This document shows, in pieces, positions 1 through 12,921 of a stretch of DNA of 64,000 nucleotides. The notes under the pieces were generated by a model. The model had not been told where the DNA came from, did no database searches, and saw only the letters and a program-made list of their open reading frames with translations. Source of the stretch: Danio rerio (lineage: Eukaryota; Chordata; Actinopteri; Cypriniformes; Danionidae); assembly GCF_049306965.1 (NCBI RefSeq), contig NC_133180.1, positions 24,389,001 through 24,453,000 on the forward strand. The letters are read 5' to 3'. The position numbers and the translations under genes are program-made. Numbering within the stretch: the stretch's first letter is position 1; every line of letters begins with the position of its first letter.

Positions 1-3000
1 CACAAATTTTCCATTCAGAGTTATTTAACTCGAGTGCATCAGACTCATGTGAAGGATTTGGGATCCATATGATACTACAAGATGGATTGGAATATATTAT
101 TTCTGTGATATGATTAATAGTAAAGCTTAAACTGTGTTTAAGTGACTAGATTATATGATGACCTTAATGTCATCCCTCTTTAGAGTAAAACTGGAAAAAT
201 ATGAGTGCCATTGCTCTTTCTGATTAGTCAGGGTTACCAGGCCAGGACAAGAGGTCATTGGGACCTCAAATGTGGAATGCCGAGGGACTGTGAGAACTGC
301 AACACCAATATAAAATTGAAACCAAGTTTGTTGTGTTTTAAGTTGTATTAAAACTAAATATATAGTGTGTACTGTACTAATAGCATACTTAAACTAGACA
401 TCCTTGAAGTAGCATTCGTGTGTATGTGTATTTATCGAGGAAGACTAGAAGACCGAAGCTGAATCTCACCTCAAAAATATTATGCCTGACCTAAGTGTAC
501 ATGTTATGTACATGTTGAGATTGTCCAAGTTTATCTGTTTCGACCAACCACAATCTTTATACCCATCTTTATACGTTTGATGTGGTCAGTGACTTTCTAA
601 TAGTTGTTGTACACAGAGTGGCTTACAAACTGTGTGAGGGTTGAAGCTGGCTTCAGCAAAAAACAAAAACAAAAAAAACTACAAACTATTTTCTTTAGTA
701 AAGTTCTTTATTTAATTGTATCTCTGACTCCTGGTCTGTGTCCAACATTCTGGGTCCTTGTTTTTAACTGTTATTCCCTAACATATGACAACCACAGTCT
801 ATAATGCTACTAATGCGGAGTCAGACTTAACGTTTGTCTGCTTTAAAATACAGCTTTATGTGAACATAATTGGTTAAAAACAGGAGTTTTGATGAGAACC
901 TGAATTATGAGGTGTTGTCAAAAAACGTTGGCTGAATGTGATGTTAAAAACATTTAGGTAGAATTATCAAAGCTTTGGATGTTTATATCTTCTAAATGCA
1001 AATTGTCACAGTTTTAGAGCACACTAGCTTTTAGATATTCTACTAAAAACTTCTATCTTAAAAAAACAAAAAAACTTTATTTTGATTTCACAGGAATTTT
1101 AGTGTGAATGAAATGTTATTCACCCCAAAGGAAATAATATTTACACTGTCTTTATCTTTATACAGTACTCTGATACATTGAACTCTCTGTCAGAAAAAGA
1201 TGCCTAAATAAGAACACTGTAAGGTCATATCAATGACACAAAGCATATCTGCAGAGTCTGCTGATTACTCCTGTTAAAGTCATAAAGAAGACTGGGAGAC
1301 AAAAAAAAAAAAAAAAAAAAAAAAACACCTTGGAGAATCTCAACAGCAGAGCATAAATACTGAAAGTGGAGCACATATGAAGAAAGACGAAAGTTGTAGT
1401 CTATTAATACATTTATAAAGACAGTATCCATGCTTTCAGGGTGGAACTAAACATTGCTAGGCAACTTTCTTTTTAAACCGTATAACTCGTGCAACACTTA
1501 AACAAGTTAATTTCTCTCTGAAAGCAATCCTATTGAGTTTGCTCATTTCTGCACTGATAAGATCAACATTATCAGGAAGGCATTCAGCTTATCCAATCAG
1601 CAAAGATGAGCTGACATAACACAGGCTCAATTAAAATATAAGTAATCAGACATTATATCTGATTTCAATGCAATTGACAGTTAAATATTGGAAGAGATTG
1701 TATGAACTTTTGAAAACATCAACTTGCTGTCTTGACACACTCTCCACATCATTCTTCAAAATGGTGTTTAGAAATAGACCTTCTAAAAGGCATAAATGTT
1801 TCACTTTTTCTGTAACATTTTCATACTACAAAAAAATTAAATAAGTAAATAAAATTTATTGAAATCGGCCTAAGTATTAAATTGTAATAGCCTATATTTT
1901 ATTTTTCCCTTACACGCCAGTGTGAATACTGATAATTTTGTTATTGAATTTCAAATTGGGCCCTACCAATATCTACTAATTACTGAAATGTCCTCATCAA
2001 TAATTTAATTGCCTCCAAAATAAAATAATAATGCTCAGTCAACTCTCATTAATTTAAATGTACAAATGCCAAAACTGCAAGGATATTTTTACTGTGCAAG
2101 ACTCAATGGGCTATATGCACAGCTAGTGTTTTTGACTATTTTAAATTTCATAAGGTTTCTTTTACAGTGTCGACCTTGTAGTGTAATTCAAATATAATCC
2201 GTTAAATAGGCATCCATTTGGTTGTTAAAGAGTAAAAAGAGACAAAAACTCTTAGTGTAATCACCAGCTTCGTCATTAGCAGCAGAAGAGCACAGAAATT
2301 CCATTGAAAATACTGGGATAAAATTCATTTCCACATTTTAAACACATGGTGCAGTAAATATAATTTAATGCAGTGCTTCTTGTTTATCTTAAATGCTGCG
2401 ATTTTGTGTGGGATGACAATTAGGAAGGAGCTCTGGGGCTGGCTGACTGAAATTTAAAGTCTGTGTGGATTTACCCTATTGAGATGAGGACATAATGAGC
2501 TACATTTCAAAGAAAAGTGTAAGTCACTTAAAGTCAAGTTGGCTAATATAATAGTAACCATGGCTGTGTAAATAATCAACAATCTTTTTCGTTTTTGGCC
2601 TCCACGTTGATTATAAAAAAATAAGATTGAGATTTAAATTAGGTCCCACCAATATCAAAAGTAAATATATGCCCGTGGAGGAAGGGTTAGTTAGCATCCG
2701 TATTATGCGAGTAAGAATGTTTGTATGTGGGACCCAAATTCATGCAAAACAAGGGAAGTAGCTAAGATGTGAAGATAAATCTGGTGAGTGTTTTTGCAAA
2801 AAAAAAAAAATGTTTCTTGCATGGCAGAACAGCAAGGGTGTGGGAATTTTATGAAATAAATATTATCCACTAACAAGTGACATTAAATTAGAGGTGGACT
2901 GGTGTATCTTTTATAAAAAAAAATGTATGTACATGTATATTTGTATTAGGAAACATGAATTTTGATGAACAGTATCTGATAACTCAATTTGGTTAACATG

Positions 3001-3655
3001 TGATTAGGTTGTCAAGATATTACATAATACATAGTTTTTTCTAAGCAAACATTTGTACAAATCAACTGATCTTTTTACAAATATCATTGAAGCAATGTAC
3101 AGTATACAACATATTGGCTGGATCCCTGTTTATGCACAGCTGATGCTGATGATTGTCAAGAGAAATTTGAAATATTACATTATCTGGCTATTACAGGCCA
3201 CATACCTGTTTTATGTTAAAAGTTGAAAGATTATACAGTTCAAGACCATCATGCCAATCATTAATTAGGCAATCATACAGCAAATGACCTTTGGCAACAT
3301 TAATTATCAACAAAGTTGGCTATTATGCATGATGATGACTGTAAGAATCCTAAACAACATTAATTATCAACAAAGTTGGCCATTATGTGTGATGATGTTG
3401 AATGTAAGAATCTTTTTTTATGATGAAATAAAGTGTCGTTTAAAAACTGTGACTATTGTGGATGCACACATTGCGATATTGATGCTAAAATTCCCACACC
3501 CCTTGCTAACAATATATTGTGAAGCCCTATTGGTGCTGAGAATGTTGGGATAATTTTAATTGTGTTGGAATAAAGCCTTTACAAAACTTACATTTCAGTA
3601 AAACCCTGAACATATCCACATAAACAAGAATTATGTATATAGATGGTCTTCTTAC
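1..3655. other. AT-rich non-coding DNA, probably intron of the left-edge GT6 gene
   Basis: No exon with convincing splice sites and family similarity was found on either strand. It holds a poly-A run near 1302..1325 and a two-copy tandem repeat at 3295..3416. Short open frames here have no recognisable content. Confidence 0.5.
3295..3416 (+). repeat. Two-copy tandem repeat, 60-bp period
   Basis: A unit starting caacattaattatcaacaaa occurs at 3295 and again at 3355, with small differences (tattatgcat versus cattatgtgt). It lies inside the presumed intron. Confidence 0.8.
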
Positions 3656-3691
3656 CTGAACCATATAGTGGTGTAGCCAAAGAAAATCAGC
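3656..3691 (-). CDS. Exon 2 of left-edge GT6 gene (stem start)
   Basis: 36 bp between tttttcag and gtaagaag. It encodes [11 protein letters not shown] after the split glycine codon. It has the same length and phase as exon 2 of gene D and of remnant E, which makes chance unlikely. Confidence 0.75.
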
Positions 3692-4903
3692 CTGAAAAAC
3701 AAAACATAATAATCCCATAAGCTCAGATCATTTTGGAAATGCATATGGATGCTCAAACGCTTTTAAAAAGGAGGAGGAGTTATGTTTTAAAAGTATGTTC
3801 ATGTTGTATCTTTTTATTCATATTTGTACATCACCCTGAGATGCACAAACTATATTTTAAGAACAACCTATATATTCCTACATGGGGCAAGTATTAAATC
3901 CATGTCTCAATAAAATACCACTAAATCTAACAACAAAAACAATCATAAATGATGCTTCAGGCTGGTCCAGCAAATCAAACAGCCAACAGGATCTTTCCAC
4001 AAATCTTTCATTCAATCTTAGTATTGTGTGTTTAGCTATAATATATATATATTTTTTAATGAAAAGGCTAAACTTAATCCATAGCATTTCTATATCACAG
4101 AGTATGTTTACATGGACACCAACAATCCGATTTTAATACAATTAAGACAGTACTCTGATTAAGAGTTGACCATGTAAATAACGACAAATTACAAATAATT
4201 TAATCAGATTAAGGTCATAATTGAATTAAACAGAAATTAAATGAAGACGCGAGTATGCCAATTTTAGTCGCATTATTGAAGTAGAGTACAGACATGTAAA
4301 CACCCTAAACTAATATCATCATGCAGATTTTTCACCGTATTTTTTTGGACAGGATAGTTTATACACACACTGCCTGTGTGACACTATTCTTTGCACCCAG
4401 TGAAGGACCACAGTCACCTGCACCATGAAATGCAGAGTTTTTTTTTTCTCCCCCATACGATGCGCGGAATAAAATTCCATTAAACAACACTCTTCCAGCA
4501 GTTTATACTCACATCCAATACCTCATTTGTCATGGGGGGCATGCATGAAATGTTCCTGAATGAAAGCGAAAGTGCCAAACTGCAGTTAAAGTCGACAAAC
4601 TAAAAATGAAACACCCGGAATTGCATAAAACTTCAGATAAAATGTGGATAGTATGGTGATGCAATGATGTTAATCGAACTATGTGCTTTAACATGTTAAA
4701 TGGGACGATGAAAGGAACATAAAAAAAAAACAGCTCTTGTAAACACCTTAATCATATTATTGTCTTATTCAGATTAGGGCAATTATTGATGTCCCCATAA
4801 ACTAGTCAGCTCAGATAAATCAGGACACAGTTATGCAATACAGAAGAGCAGACAAAGAAAAAGACTTACTGACTAAAGCACAAAAAGCAAATCCAGCAGT
4901 AGA

Positions 4904-4980
<77 letters not shown>

Positions 4981-5637
4981 ATGAATTTAGTGTGTGTGGG
5001 TGAATTTGTACAAAATTGTTAAATTGGGTTTTAATATTTTTTTAATACTATATAATGCCTGGTTTCACAGAATATAGTTGTAACTCATTTTACAAAAGGT
5101 TTAGTCATAGAATGTAAATAGGAGTTCCTGACAAACACACACGCATAAAAGTCTTTTGAAATGGGTCTTAGGGATTGGAGCAAACAAACATCAGATTCAT
5201 TGGTTCTCTGTGCAATACTTCATTTTAGCTTCAACAATATACCTCTCAAATGAAAGGGATTTAACCCACAGAACTGGTTTTATGGACCGTTGAAGGTTAC
5301 AGCGCTTTGTACATAAAAATGCATTACTTTGAGTAAAAATTTAACCACCAAGTATCTGTTCATAACTAACAATCTTCCACCTCATGCAAACAGCTAAAGG
5401 ATTCAGCTATTACACCTATGAGTTCCCAACCAGATGACAAACATCTGTTAATATTTTAATAAAACGTCAAAAAAAAAAAAATGTCTACTGCTTCTGCCTT
5501 GAATATAACATTCACTTAACATTCAATTATCAAAGTTTAAGTCTTTTAAGATTTGTAAAAAGCCGTACATACCCAGTCAGTGTCAAGCCAGCAGTCACCC
5601 CAAGAAGAAAGAAATTTGAGCTCTGACGGATTCGCAT
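3656..5637 (-). CDS. GT6 glycosyltransferase gene, 5' part (exons 1-2), continues left of window
   Basis: This is the start of another family-6 glycosyltransferase gene. Exon 1 is 5573..5637 and begins [17 protein letters not shown], a short basic tail followed by a hydrophobic signal anchor. Exon 2 is 3656..3691 and gives [11 protein letters not shown], matching the LIYLGYT stem start of gene B. The donor after exon 1 (gtatgt), the acceptor before exon 2 (tttcag) and its donor (gtaaga) are canonical, and the two exons join in frame at the same phase as in genes A and B. I could not find exons 3 onward in 1..3655, and the catalytic exons must lie left of the window. The product should be a type II Golgi membrane enzyme. 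Function beyond the family cannot be judged from this piece. Confidence 0.75.
4100..4805 (+). mobile_element. MITE-like dispersed repeat, copy 1 (in intron 1 of the left-edge gene)
   Basis: The left end reads gtttacatggacacc and the right end is its imperfect inverse (gatgtccccataaac). Inner arms share the words for aatctgaataagacaat. A second, inverted copy lies at 16185..16690. No coding capacity is seen. I cannot name the superfamily from the ends alone. Confidence 0.6.
4905..4976 (+). repeat. (TA)n microsatellite
   Basis: About 36 uninterrupted TA dinucleotides in intron 1 of the left-edge GT6 gene. Confidence 0.95.
5573..5637 (-). CDS. Exon 1 of left-edge GT6 gene (signal anchor)
   Basis: 65 bp from ATG to a GG|gtatgt donor: 21 codons plus two bases. 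The hydrophobic run [16 protein letters not shown] is the Golgi signal anchor. The start was chosen because it is the only in-frame ATG ahead of this run, with basic residues (R2, R4) on its cytoplasmic side. Confidence 0.75.
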
Positions 5638-6625
5638 TATTGCCGTATCAGCTGGGCTGTTTGTCCGAATTCACTTGATTAATTGATCTGAAAAATGAGA
5701 GTGAAAATATCGGACATGGAAGAGCATGTTGTCATGCTGCAGATTTCAAAGTCAAATACAGTCGGGCGAGGGTGGGGCGTACATGAAGACAACCATGACA
5801 ACTGGATGAAACGTACACACACTGCTGACAGCCAAAGACTAATATGTGTGCTTCGACACACCATACAACCTGTTAAACAAACTGTACAACAAATGACCGG
5901 AATATTGCACAATGCATAAACTGGTTCTGCCTTGAATTTGTTAGACCACAAATATGCCCCATTATCCTTAAAATATTAGCATTTCCTAAAATATTATTTT
6001 AAATGTCTGCATTTGTTCATTTTACGATTAATAATCTGATTAGTTTGAAATTCAGTTATTTTATTGCTCTAGGGAATAAAAAAAGATATTCCGCACATTT
6101 TATTAGTTGTAAAAAATATTCATTAAAGGCTAAAAAAGTTGTTTGGACGGCGGGGTTGTAGGTTTTTCACGTGGGTGCCTGCATGAGTGGATTTTGTGCA
6201 GTGATTTGTTTTAGGATCTAATCCGTTTATTATAGTTTTCTGTGTGTAGCCTAATTATCATATTTTAAATAACAGGTGCATTGTAGTTTTCCGAATGGCC
6301 GCTTTTTTCTTAATACGAAAACAGAAACTAAGTTTTAATACATTAGCTTCACTCTATGTACGCCACTGCATTAAATCAACCATGAGTCGTTTGAATTATT
6401 ATTTTACCACACATTCAAAAGGCTGGGATCATTCGAAGGGCTGTGCTGAGATTAAACTTTTTTTCAACAACGGTTTAGGAACTTACAATGTTTTTGTGCT
6501 GCACGCTTCTGCCAGGAATCAGCAACATTCAGGATTTGAACAGTCGATTGTTCTCTCTGCTTGAGATGATGAGGAGGAGCGTCTCGCTGCAGTCTGCAGT
6601 GGACCAAACCACCCACACCTAAGTG

Positions 6626-6633
6626 TGACGTCA
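6626..6633 (+). promoter_or_regulatory. Palindromic CRE-like site TGACGTCA
   Basis: A perfect CREB/ATF consensus octamer lies about 1 kb upstream of the left-edge gene's start codon, in a locally less AT-rich patch (6570..6650). Presence of the octamer is seen directly; regulatory use is inference. Confidence 0.3.
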
Positions 6634-7270
6634 GAACACACACCTGTGCTAATTAGAATCGTCAACAGATTTTTGGTTTAGTTCACAGAATATATCCGGC
6701 CAAACGTTATTTAACTTAATTTTTTTAAAGATACAAATGTAGGCCTAAGTTAAGGTGTAGCTTTGCCAGAGAGCGCTGTTCTTTTATTTTGGCATTGCCC
6801 TTATGTGTCATTTATGGCGAAATGTAAATTAAGAAATGTAATTGACTCTATTGCTGTCAATATTGACGAAAACATTGGTTTACATTGGGAAGATATTCTT
6901 TTAAGAATTTTGAAAAACAGACAAAAAGACCCACACAGTGTTTATTTACTTCTTATTTTAATTACCAGATTTTTCATAAATGTAAAATTTCAGGTAAAAA
7001 TACAAGTTTTATTGCATTTAAAATGAGGTAAAGCATTATACTGAGTCCATATTACCTTCAAAAAAATCTAAAAGCTATGCGAATTATACAAACCCGTATA
7101 TTATTTAATGTACTCCTGTGATATTGTTTATATCTCCTCCAAATTTTTTTTTTACATTTGTTGTACTTGGCATTGCTTTTCTTGACGCCTATTTCAAGGG
7201 AAGAAGACATTTTTCCTGCCCACGAATTTACAGCTTAAGCCTGCATGCCCTGGGTTGATTAGAAATGGAT

Positions 7271-7302
<32 letters not shown>

Positions 7303-7303
7303 T
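7271..7303 (+). repeat. (TTTA)n microsatellite
   Basis: About eight tetranucleotide units. Confidence 0.9.
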
Positions 7304-8062
7304 ATTTGAATGTGAAATTCGGAAAATAAGAAATAACAAAAATTAGAATAGCCTATATAAATTGTTTGTATTTGTTACACTGTTCGGCTTCATTAATTGT
7401 AATGTAACGTTTTATATCTAAACTCCATGTTGTAATGTAGTCAAGACTTCAACACGAACATTAAACCTCTTAAATATTACCATCCTCACAAGTGAAACGT
7501 TTTTCAGTATTTATTTCTTTATTTACTTGCTTGCTTTAATTGCTTGCTTACTTATTCATTTATTATATTTAATTTCTTTTTTTGCCTAAACCTGAACTGA
7601 CAAACTGCACAGGAGCCTATATCATAAACCATTTTCAAGTGTGAGCTCAAGTGTTGTGAGAGTTAAAGGGTTAAAGATATAAATCATAAAGTCAAAACTG
7701 GTCTGTCTTGACATTTATCTATGGAATTTACAGTTTGCCAAACGGTCAACAGCTCTCTTACAGCGTACAATGTCTATTGTACAGTATGTGCACGTTTTCA
7801 CTGTAAGTCGTATTTTTAGCACTTTGTGTAAAGCATAAAGAGATTTCCTGTGAGATGTTATAATGTCAGATGTAGAGATACAAACTCTTTTTCGAGCAAA
7901 TTAGCCTACGTTCTTGGATATTAATATTGTTTAATTATGACAAACTTAATGTGGCAACATATATGTATATGTATATAATATCCGTGATAATCTCAAATGA
8001 ATACAATATTTTTGGCTTCTGTGGTTCCTGTAGTTCGTCACCAGAGGTCACTATCACTGGAA

Positions 8063-8063
8063 T

Positions 8064-8123
<60 letters not shown>
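8063..8123 (+). repeat. Compound (CA)n(GA)n microsatellite
   Basis: About nine CA units pass directly into about 21 GA units. The open reading frames crossing it (runs of Arg-Glu) are artefacts of the repeat. Confidence 0.95.
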
Positions 8124-8125
<2 letters not shown>

Positions 8126-10055
8126 TTGTTTTGCCTACCGACTTTACTGATTTCCCTGATTACTTCTTTGGATTACTGTATTCGACAGGTATTGTGTAAT
8201 TGTTTGTGCGGCCTGCCACTGATGCTCTGTAGTGTGAAGCAAATTTCTCTCTATTTACTTTGGTGCCTTTGGTAAATGATGTTTTTCTTTTTTTCTTTTC
8301 TTTTTTTTTATCATGAATGCATAAAGAACAAAGTACAGAACAATACAAATGCAAAAAGAAAGAAAGAAAAAAAGGGTCAGGGGTGTACAAAAACAAAATA
8401 TATATAAGACAAACAAATGTGTAAGTAAATTTACTGGTAAGGGTCTTGTAAAAAAGGTTTTATTTTGTGCGTTTTCATTAGGGCTTTGCTTTATGTTGTT
8501 GGTTTAATGTTGTAATTCTTTTAGTATAGCAGGATAAAATGGGTTTTGGTTATTAAATTTGTACATATGATACTTTGGAAAGAGTATCTAAAAATTAATA
8601 ACATAAGCCTGCTTGCCTATTTTTTGTTACAGTTCAAAAATCTGTATTCTGCAATAATTTGTGGTTTATGAATTTGGAGATCTCAAGTGAATTGACAATT
8701 AAAAAAAAAAAAAAAGTGCCACAGTTTCTGGCTTTGACAAAAAAAAAAACAACAAAAAAAAAAAACAGTTTTGATCTACATCCTGTATAAACTTGGCAAG
8801 AAAATGTTTTACAGGGTAAAATTTATGCAGAATTTTAAATTAAACCTCTTAAAATTGGTTTGTAATAAAAAAAAATGTTAAGCAACGGCCAAACCTTTTT
8901 CCAATTTAAACCTCTGATAAGTGTTCTTTGTACTGTAGGGTCTTTACTGTAATATTTTGTTAGGTAACATTTACAGTGCTCATCATATATACCCCAGAGA
9001 ACACCCCTCAGATATTTCTCTTTTAAATTCATATTTTCTATAGGTAACTATACAATATTATATTTGTGCATATAGATTAGATAAGTCAGTGCTGAAGCCA
9101 AATCTGGAGCTTATCTAACAAAATAACTTACAATAACAGTCCAAGAACAACTACACCCAAATTTATGATCTACAAAAATATTAATTACAAATTAAAAACA
9201 GAGGAAAAATCAAGAGAAACAAAAAAAAAAAAAAGGAAATATTAGTTGAAATTTTATAGTTTTTTTTTGCAATATTTTGCTTGAATTGAATTGTATTTTC
9301 TTTCTATTTCTAAATATATTTGGTGACTAAAATATAATTTTAAAAATATATGTTTAATAAATCAGTTTTCTTTCAATGCACCAAAATACATTGCCTATAG
9401 TAAATAGAAATGGATCAAAATATTCATTTTCAAAATGGGGTCTACTCAATTATGCTGGGCACTGTACGTTCATTAATTTAGTTTGCCAAAATAAATATAT
9501 TCAAAAATTCTCATTTTTTTTAGTTGAGCCTAACTAAAGGTAAGGATAACACAAGAAATATATAATTAGATATTACGAAACAAAATTATCCCTTAATAAA
9601 TTTACAATATCATGAGAAGGAAAAAAGTATTCTATTGTGCACATTATGCTATTTTAATATTAATTTTTCATTCTTACAACATGTGTAGGTGACATGAGCA
9701 CAATTTAAAGTAGACTATAGTATGTAGGATGAATATGCAGTAATTATTAATTCTTTCTTCTCTTTTATTATTTTTAATTCAAAATAAAATATTTATTATC
9801 ATCCATTTCTGATAGTTGCTATAGTCACAAATGCTTAAGCTTCATTCACACTACCAGCAACACAAAGTAACAAAGTGACCATTCATTTTAATTGAGAGCT
9901 GTATTTTAGATCCCAAAGACTGTCTTCATGGCCTACATTTGCAGATGGAGATGGGACAGGGAGTTGAGTAAGGTGTTCTTCCGACGTCACACATATATGC
10001 TCTTTGTAAACCAGGAAGTTAAAAAAAGGCAAATAGTCATTAAAATAAGTGCACA

Positions 10056-10680
10056 CACTCACCGCCACTTAATTAGGTACACCTTACAGACTTGAGAACT
10101 GCCTTCATCCTTCGTGGCATAGATTCAACAAGGTACTGGAAATATTTATCTGGTCCATATTTTGGTCCATATTGACATGATAGCATCACGCAGCTGCTGC
10201 AGATTTGTCGGCTACATATCCATGATGCATATCTCCTGTTCCACCACATCCCAAAGGTGCTCTATTTGATTGAGATCTGGTGATTGTGGAGGCCATTTGA
10301 GTTCACTCATTGTCATATTCAAGAAACCAGTCTGAGATGATTCATGCTTTATGACATGGCGCGTTATCCTGCTGGAAGTATTATAAGGATGAACATGGTC
10401 GGCAACAATACTCAGGTGGGCTTTGCCGTTGACACGATGCACAGTTGGTACTAATGGGCCCAAAGTGTGCCAAGAAAATATTCCCCACACCATTAAACCA
10501 CCACTAGGCTGGACCATTGATACAAGGCAGGATGGATCCATGCTTTCATGTTGTTGACGCCAAATTCTGACCCTGCCATCCAAATGTTGCAGTAGAAATA
10601 GAGACTAATTAGACTGGGCAACATTTTTCCAATGTTCTATTGTCTTATATTGTGTGAATTGTAGCTTCAGTTTCCTGTTC
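10056..10680 (-). mobile_element. Tc1/mariner-like transposon, 3' half, minus orientation
   Basis: The outer end carries the terminal sequence cactcaccgccacttaatta followed by ggtacacc. The minus-strand reading frame at 10212..10583 encodes the C-terminal part of a Tc1 transposase: SLVSMVQ-like then LMVWGIFSW, and near the end WPPQSPDLNQIEHLWDVVEQ, which contains the last catalytic Glu region of the DD34E motif. It is broken and only half of an element. The missing 5' half lies immediately next door in the opposite orientation. Confidence 0.85.
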
Positions 10681-10718
10681 TATTGACTAAATACTTTTGA
10701 CATAGACAAACTATTTTA

Positions 10719-11227
10719 CACTCACTAGTCACTTTATTAGGTACACCTCTCCAACTGCTTATTAACGAGCAAATTTCTAGTCAGCCAATCACATGGCAGC
10801 AACTCAATGCATTTAGGCATGCAGACATGGTCAAGACGATCTGCTGCAGTTCAAACCGAGCATCAGAATGGCAAAGAAAGGTGATTTAAGTGACTTTGAA
10901 TGTGGCATGGTTGTTGTTGCCATAAGGGCTGGAAAGTATTTCAGAAACCGCTGATCTATTGGAATTTTTATGCACAACCATCTCTAGAGTTTACAGAGAA
11001 TGGATAAAAAAAGAGAAAATATCCAGTGAGCAGCAGTTCTGGGCGCAAATGCTTTGTTGATGCCAGAGGCCAGAGAAGAATGGCCAGACTGATTGCAACC
11101 ATAACCACTCATTGCAACCAAGGTCTGCAGAAGAGCATCTTTGAATGCAAAACGCGTTCAACCTTGAGGCAGATAGGCTACAGCAGCAGAAGACCACACC
11201 GGGTGCCACTCCTGCCAGCTAAGAACA
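10719..11227 (+). mobile_element. Tc1/mariner-like transposon, 5' half, plus orientation
   Basis: It begins with the terminal sequence cactcactagtcactttatt. The forward strand has the N-terminal transposase part: start codon context followed by KKGDLSDFECGMVV (helix-turn-helix region), then stops and frame changes. It ends at agctaagaaca, exactly where the neighbouring minus-strand half starts (agaacaggaaactg when read on the minus strand). So both halves look like one element cut at a single point. Confidence 0.8.
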
Positions 11228-12230
11228 TAAATAAAGAAATAAAAGATGAAATAGTTTTTCTTTAAAAATTTAATTTGCCTGAATACTAAGTGGTAGAAAA
11301 ATACTTCTCATTTAAAAAGTATCTATATATTACAATTTGACAGTATCGTTGAAAAATCCATCAACCTCAAGAAATATAATGTGTCCTCTTTAGCAATGTT
11401 AATAATTATACACATACATTTTTGAACAACAAATATATAGAGTTTTAACATACACATCATCATAAATTGAACACATTTAAAAACATCTTGGGTGTGCATA
11501 AAATTAAACAAAAAAAGTAAACGATTTGAGATAATTGTATTTAACCAGTGACATCAACTGAATATGTTTAATGTCGTTGCTCTTTACACAACACAGTTAT
11601 CCACAGATTATGATTTATTATTGTAAAAAAGTTGCAATGGCAAATATTTGGGGGACATTATTGGCTCAATAATAATGTTAAATTACATATAATATTTATA
11701 CTATAAACACGGTTATATAAAACATAGAAATATATTTGTAAATATTCTGACTTTTCTACAAGTGTATATACTTTTTTGCTGTCAATGCGTCCATAATGCT
11801 TGTTTTACAGTATACACTATAACATACAGAAAGATAAGTGCAATCTTACATACAGTAATTATAAATAAGATAATGCTATAAAAATACAATTATATTTATG
11901 CAGTAGAGTACCCAGAAAAGACAATTTTAGTTGATTTCAGATTCAGATCAGACCCATTTACCTGTAGCTGGTTTACTTTCTAAACCACCTACCTCATCTC
12001 TCTAAAAAAATAAAACAAAGGGTTGTCAGTGACTTTAGTAATTCTAGACTGTTTGACTGGACAATAACAATGGAGAGTATTGTACAATGTTACCAATTTT
12101 TATGTGGTCATTCAAAAAGCTTCTGTTGCTACATACAAACATTACATTCATGTTTGTACGTCTGTGATTTATGTTGTAGATGCAAAGTCCCTGTTGTTAG
12201 ATTTGCTTGTTGACAGATTCACAACATATG
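11228..12230. other. 3' flank of gene A
   Basis: AT-rich sequence between the Tc1 half-element and the gene A stop codon. It should hold the 3' untranslated region of gene A. A minus-strand AATAAA lies near 11611, but I cannot tell whether it is used. Confidence 0.45.
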
Positions 12231-12921
12231 TCATGCATTTGGACGAACCTCTGCATTGTTTTTAGCCACATGAGAGAAGCGAATAATTTTTATTTGTCCT
12301 GCACTTATGTTGATGTCCCGCCACAGATACTCAGGTGACAGCAGCTTAGTGGGTTTGTTGTAAAGGAAATATTTGTTCAAGTGAGACTCCTCATGCCATA
12401 TTGCCTCAATGGAGTTTTCATGATCAGCGTTCAGCTGCTCGCGGCAGGTTTTGGTGAGACGATGTATTTCCTCTAATGTGCCACCAAATGCGGCAGCAGT
12501 GTAATAATAATCACCTTCCCCAACCGGAATAAATGCTTTAGACTCTGGTCTTCGCTCGTATGTAAATGATTCCCTTGGATAATCAAAAAGCCAAGGGTGA
12601 ATGACACCTACCAGATTACCCAAAGTCTCTGATCCCCAGCGGCCATAGAACTTCGTATCCACGTCAAGGCAGAATATATAGTTGGCTTCATGCATCAGTT
12701 CATCCGCTATTAGTTTTTCCAGTATCTCCATCCTGCCCATACTGATGTCCTGCCATCGGTCCAAACTTGGGACCTTTCTGACTGTCAAACGATGGTTTTT
12801 ACCCATCTTTACTTCAGGAACTGCTTCAGGCTGATCCGTGAACAGGTAATAATGGACTCCAAATCCAACAAAGTAATGCTCCTCCGCTGACTCCAGAAAA
12901 TCTTTGAGAAAACGCGTGTAT
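12231..12921 (-). CDS. Gene A last exon (catalytic domain)
   Basis: 691 bp including the stop, after a tttattag acceptor. It carries the DVD motif, the TAA donor triplet and the WHEESHLNKYF block, and ends KNNAEVRPNA. Length equals the last exons of genes B and D. Confidence 0.95.

Larger units (their letters stand above)
5638..10055. other. Intergenic region upstream of the left-edge GT6 gene
   Basis: This stretch separates the left-edge GT6 start codon from the Tc1 remnant downstream of gene A. It is AT-rich, with a (TTTA)n run at 7271..7303, a CA/GA microsatellite at 8063..8123 and several A-rich runs near 8700..8765 and 9220. Any promoter and non-coding first exon of the left-edge gene should lie here. 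No protein-coding exon was recognised. Confidence 0.55.

Noticed and set aside
1879-1930. Possible 15-bp exon of the left-edge GT6 gene (cag|...|gtaagg)
   Set aside because: The phase would fit but the length and residues match no stem exon in the other copies; chance splice-site pairs of this quality are common.
7927-8275. Arg-Glu-rich open frames
   Set aside because: They come from the CA/GA microsatellite at 8063..8123.
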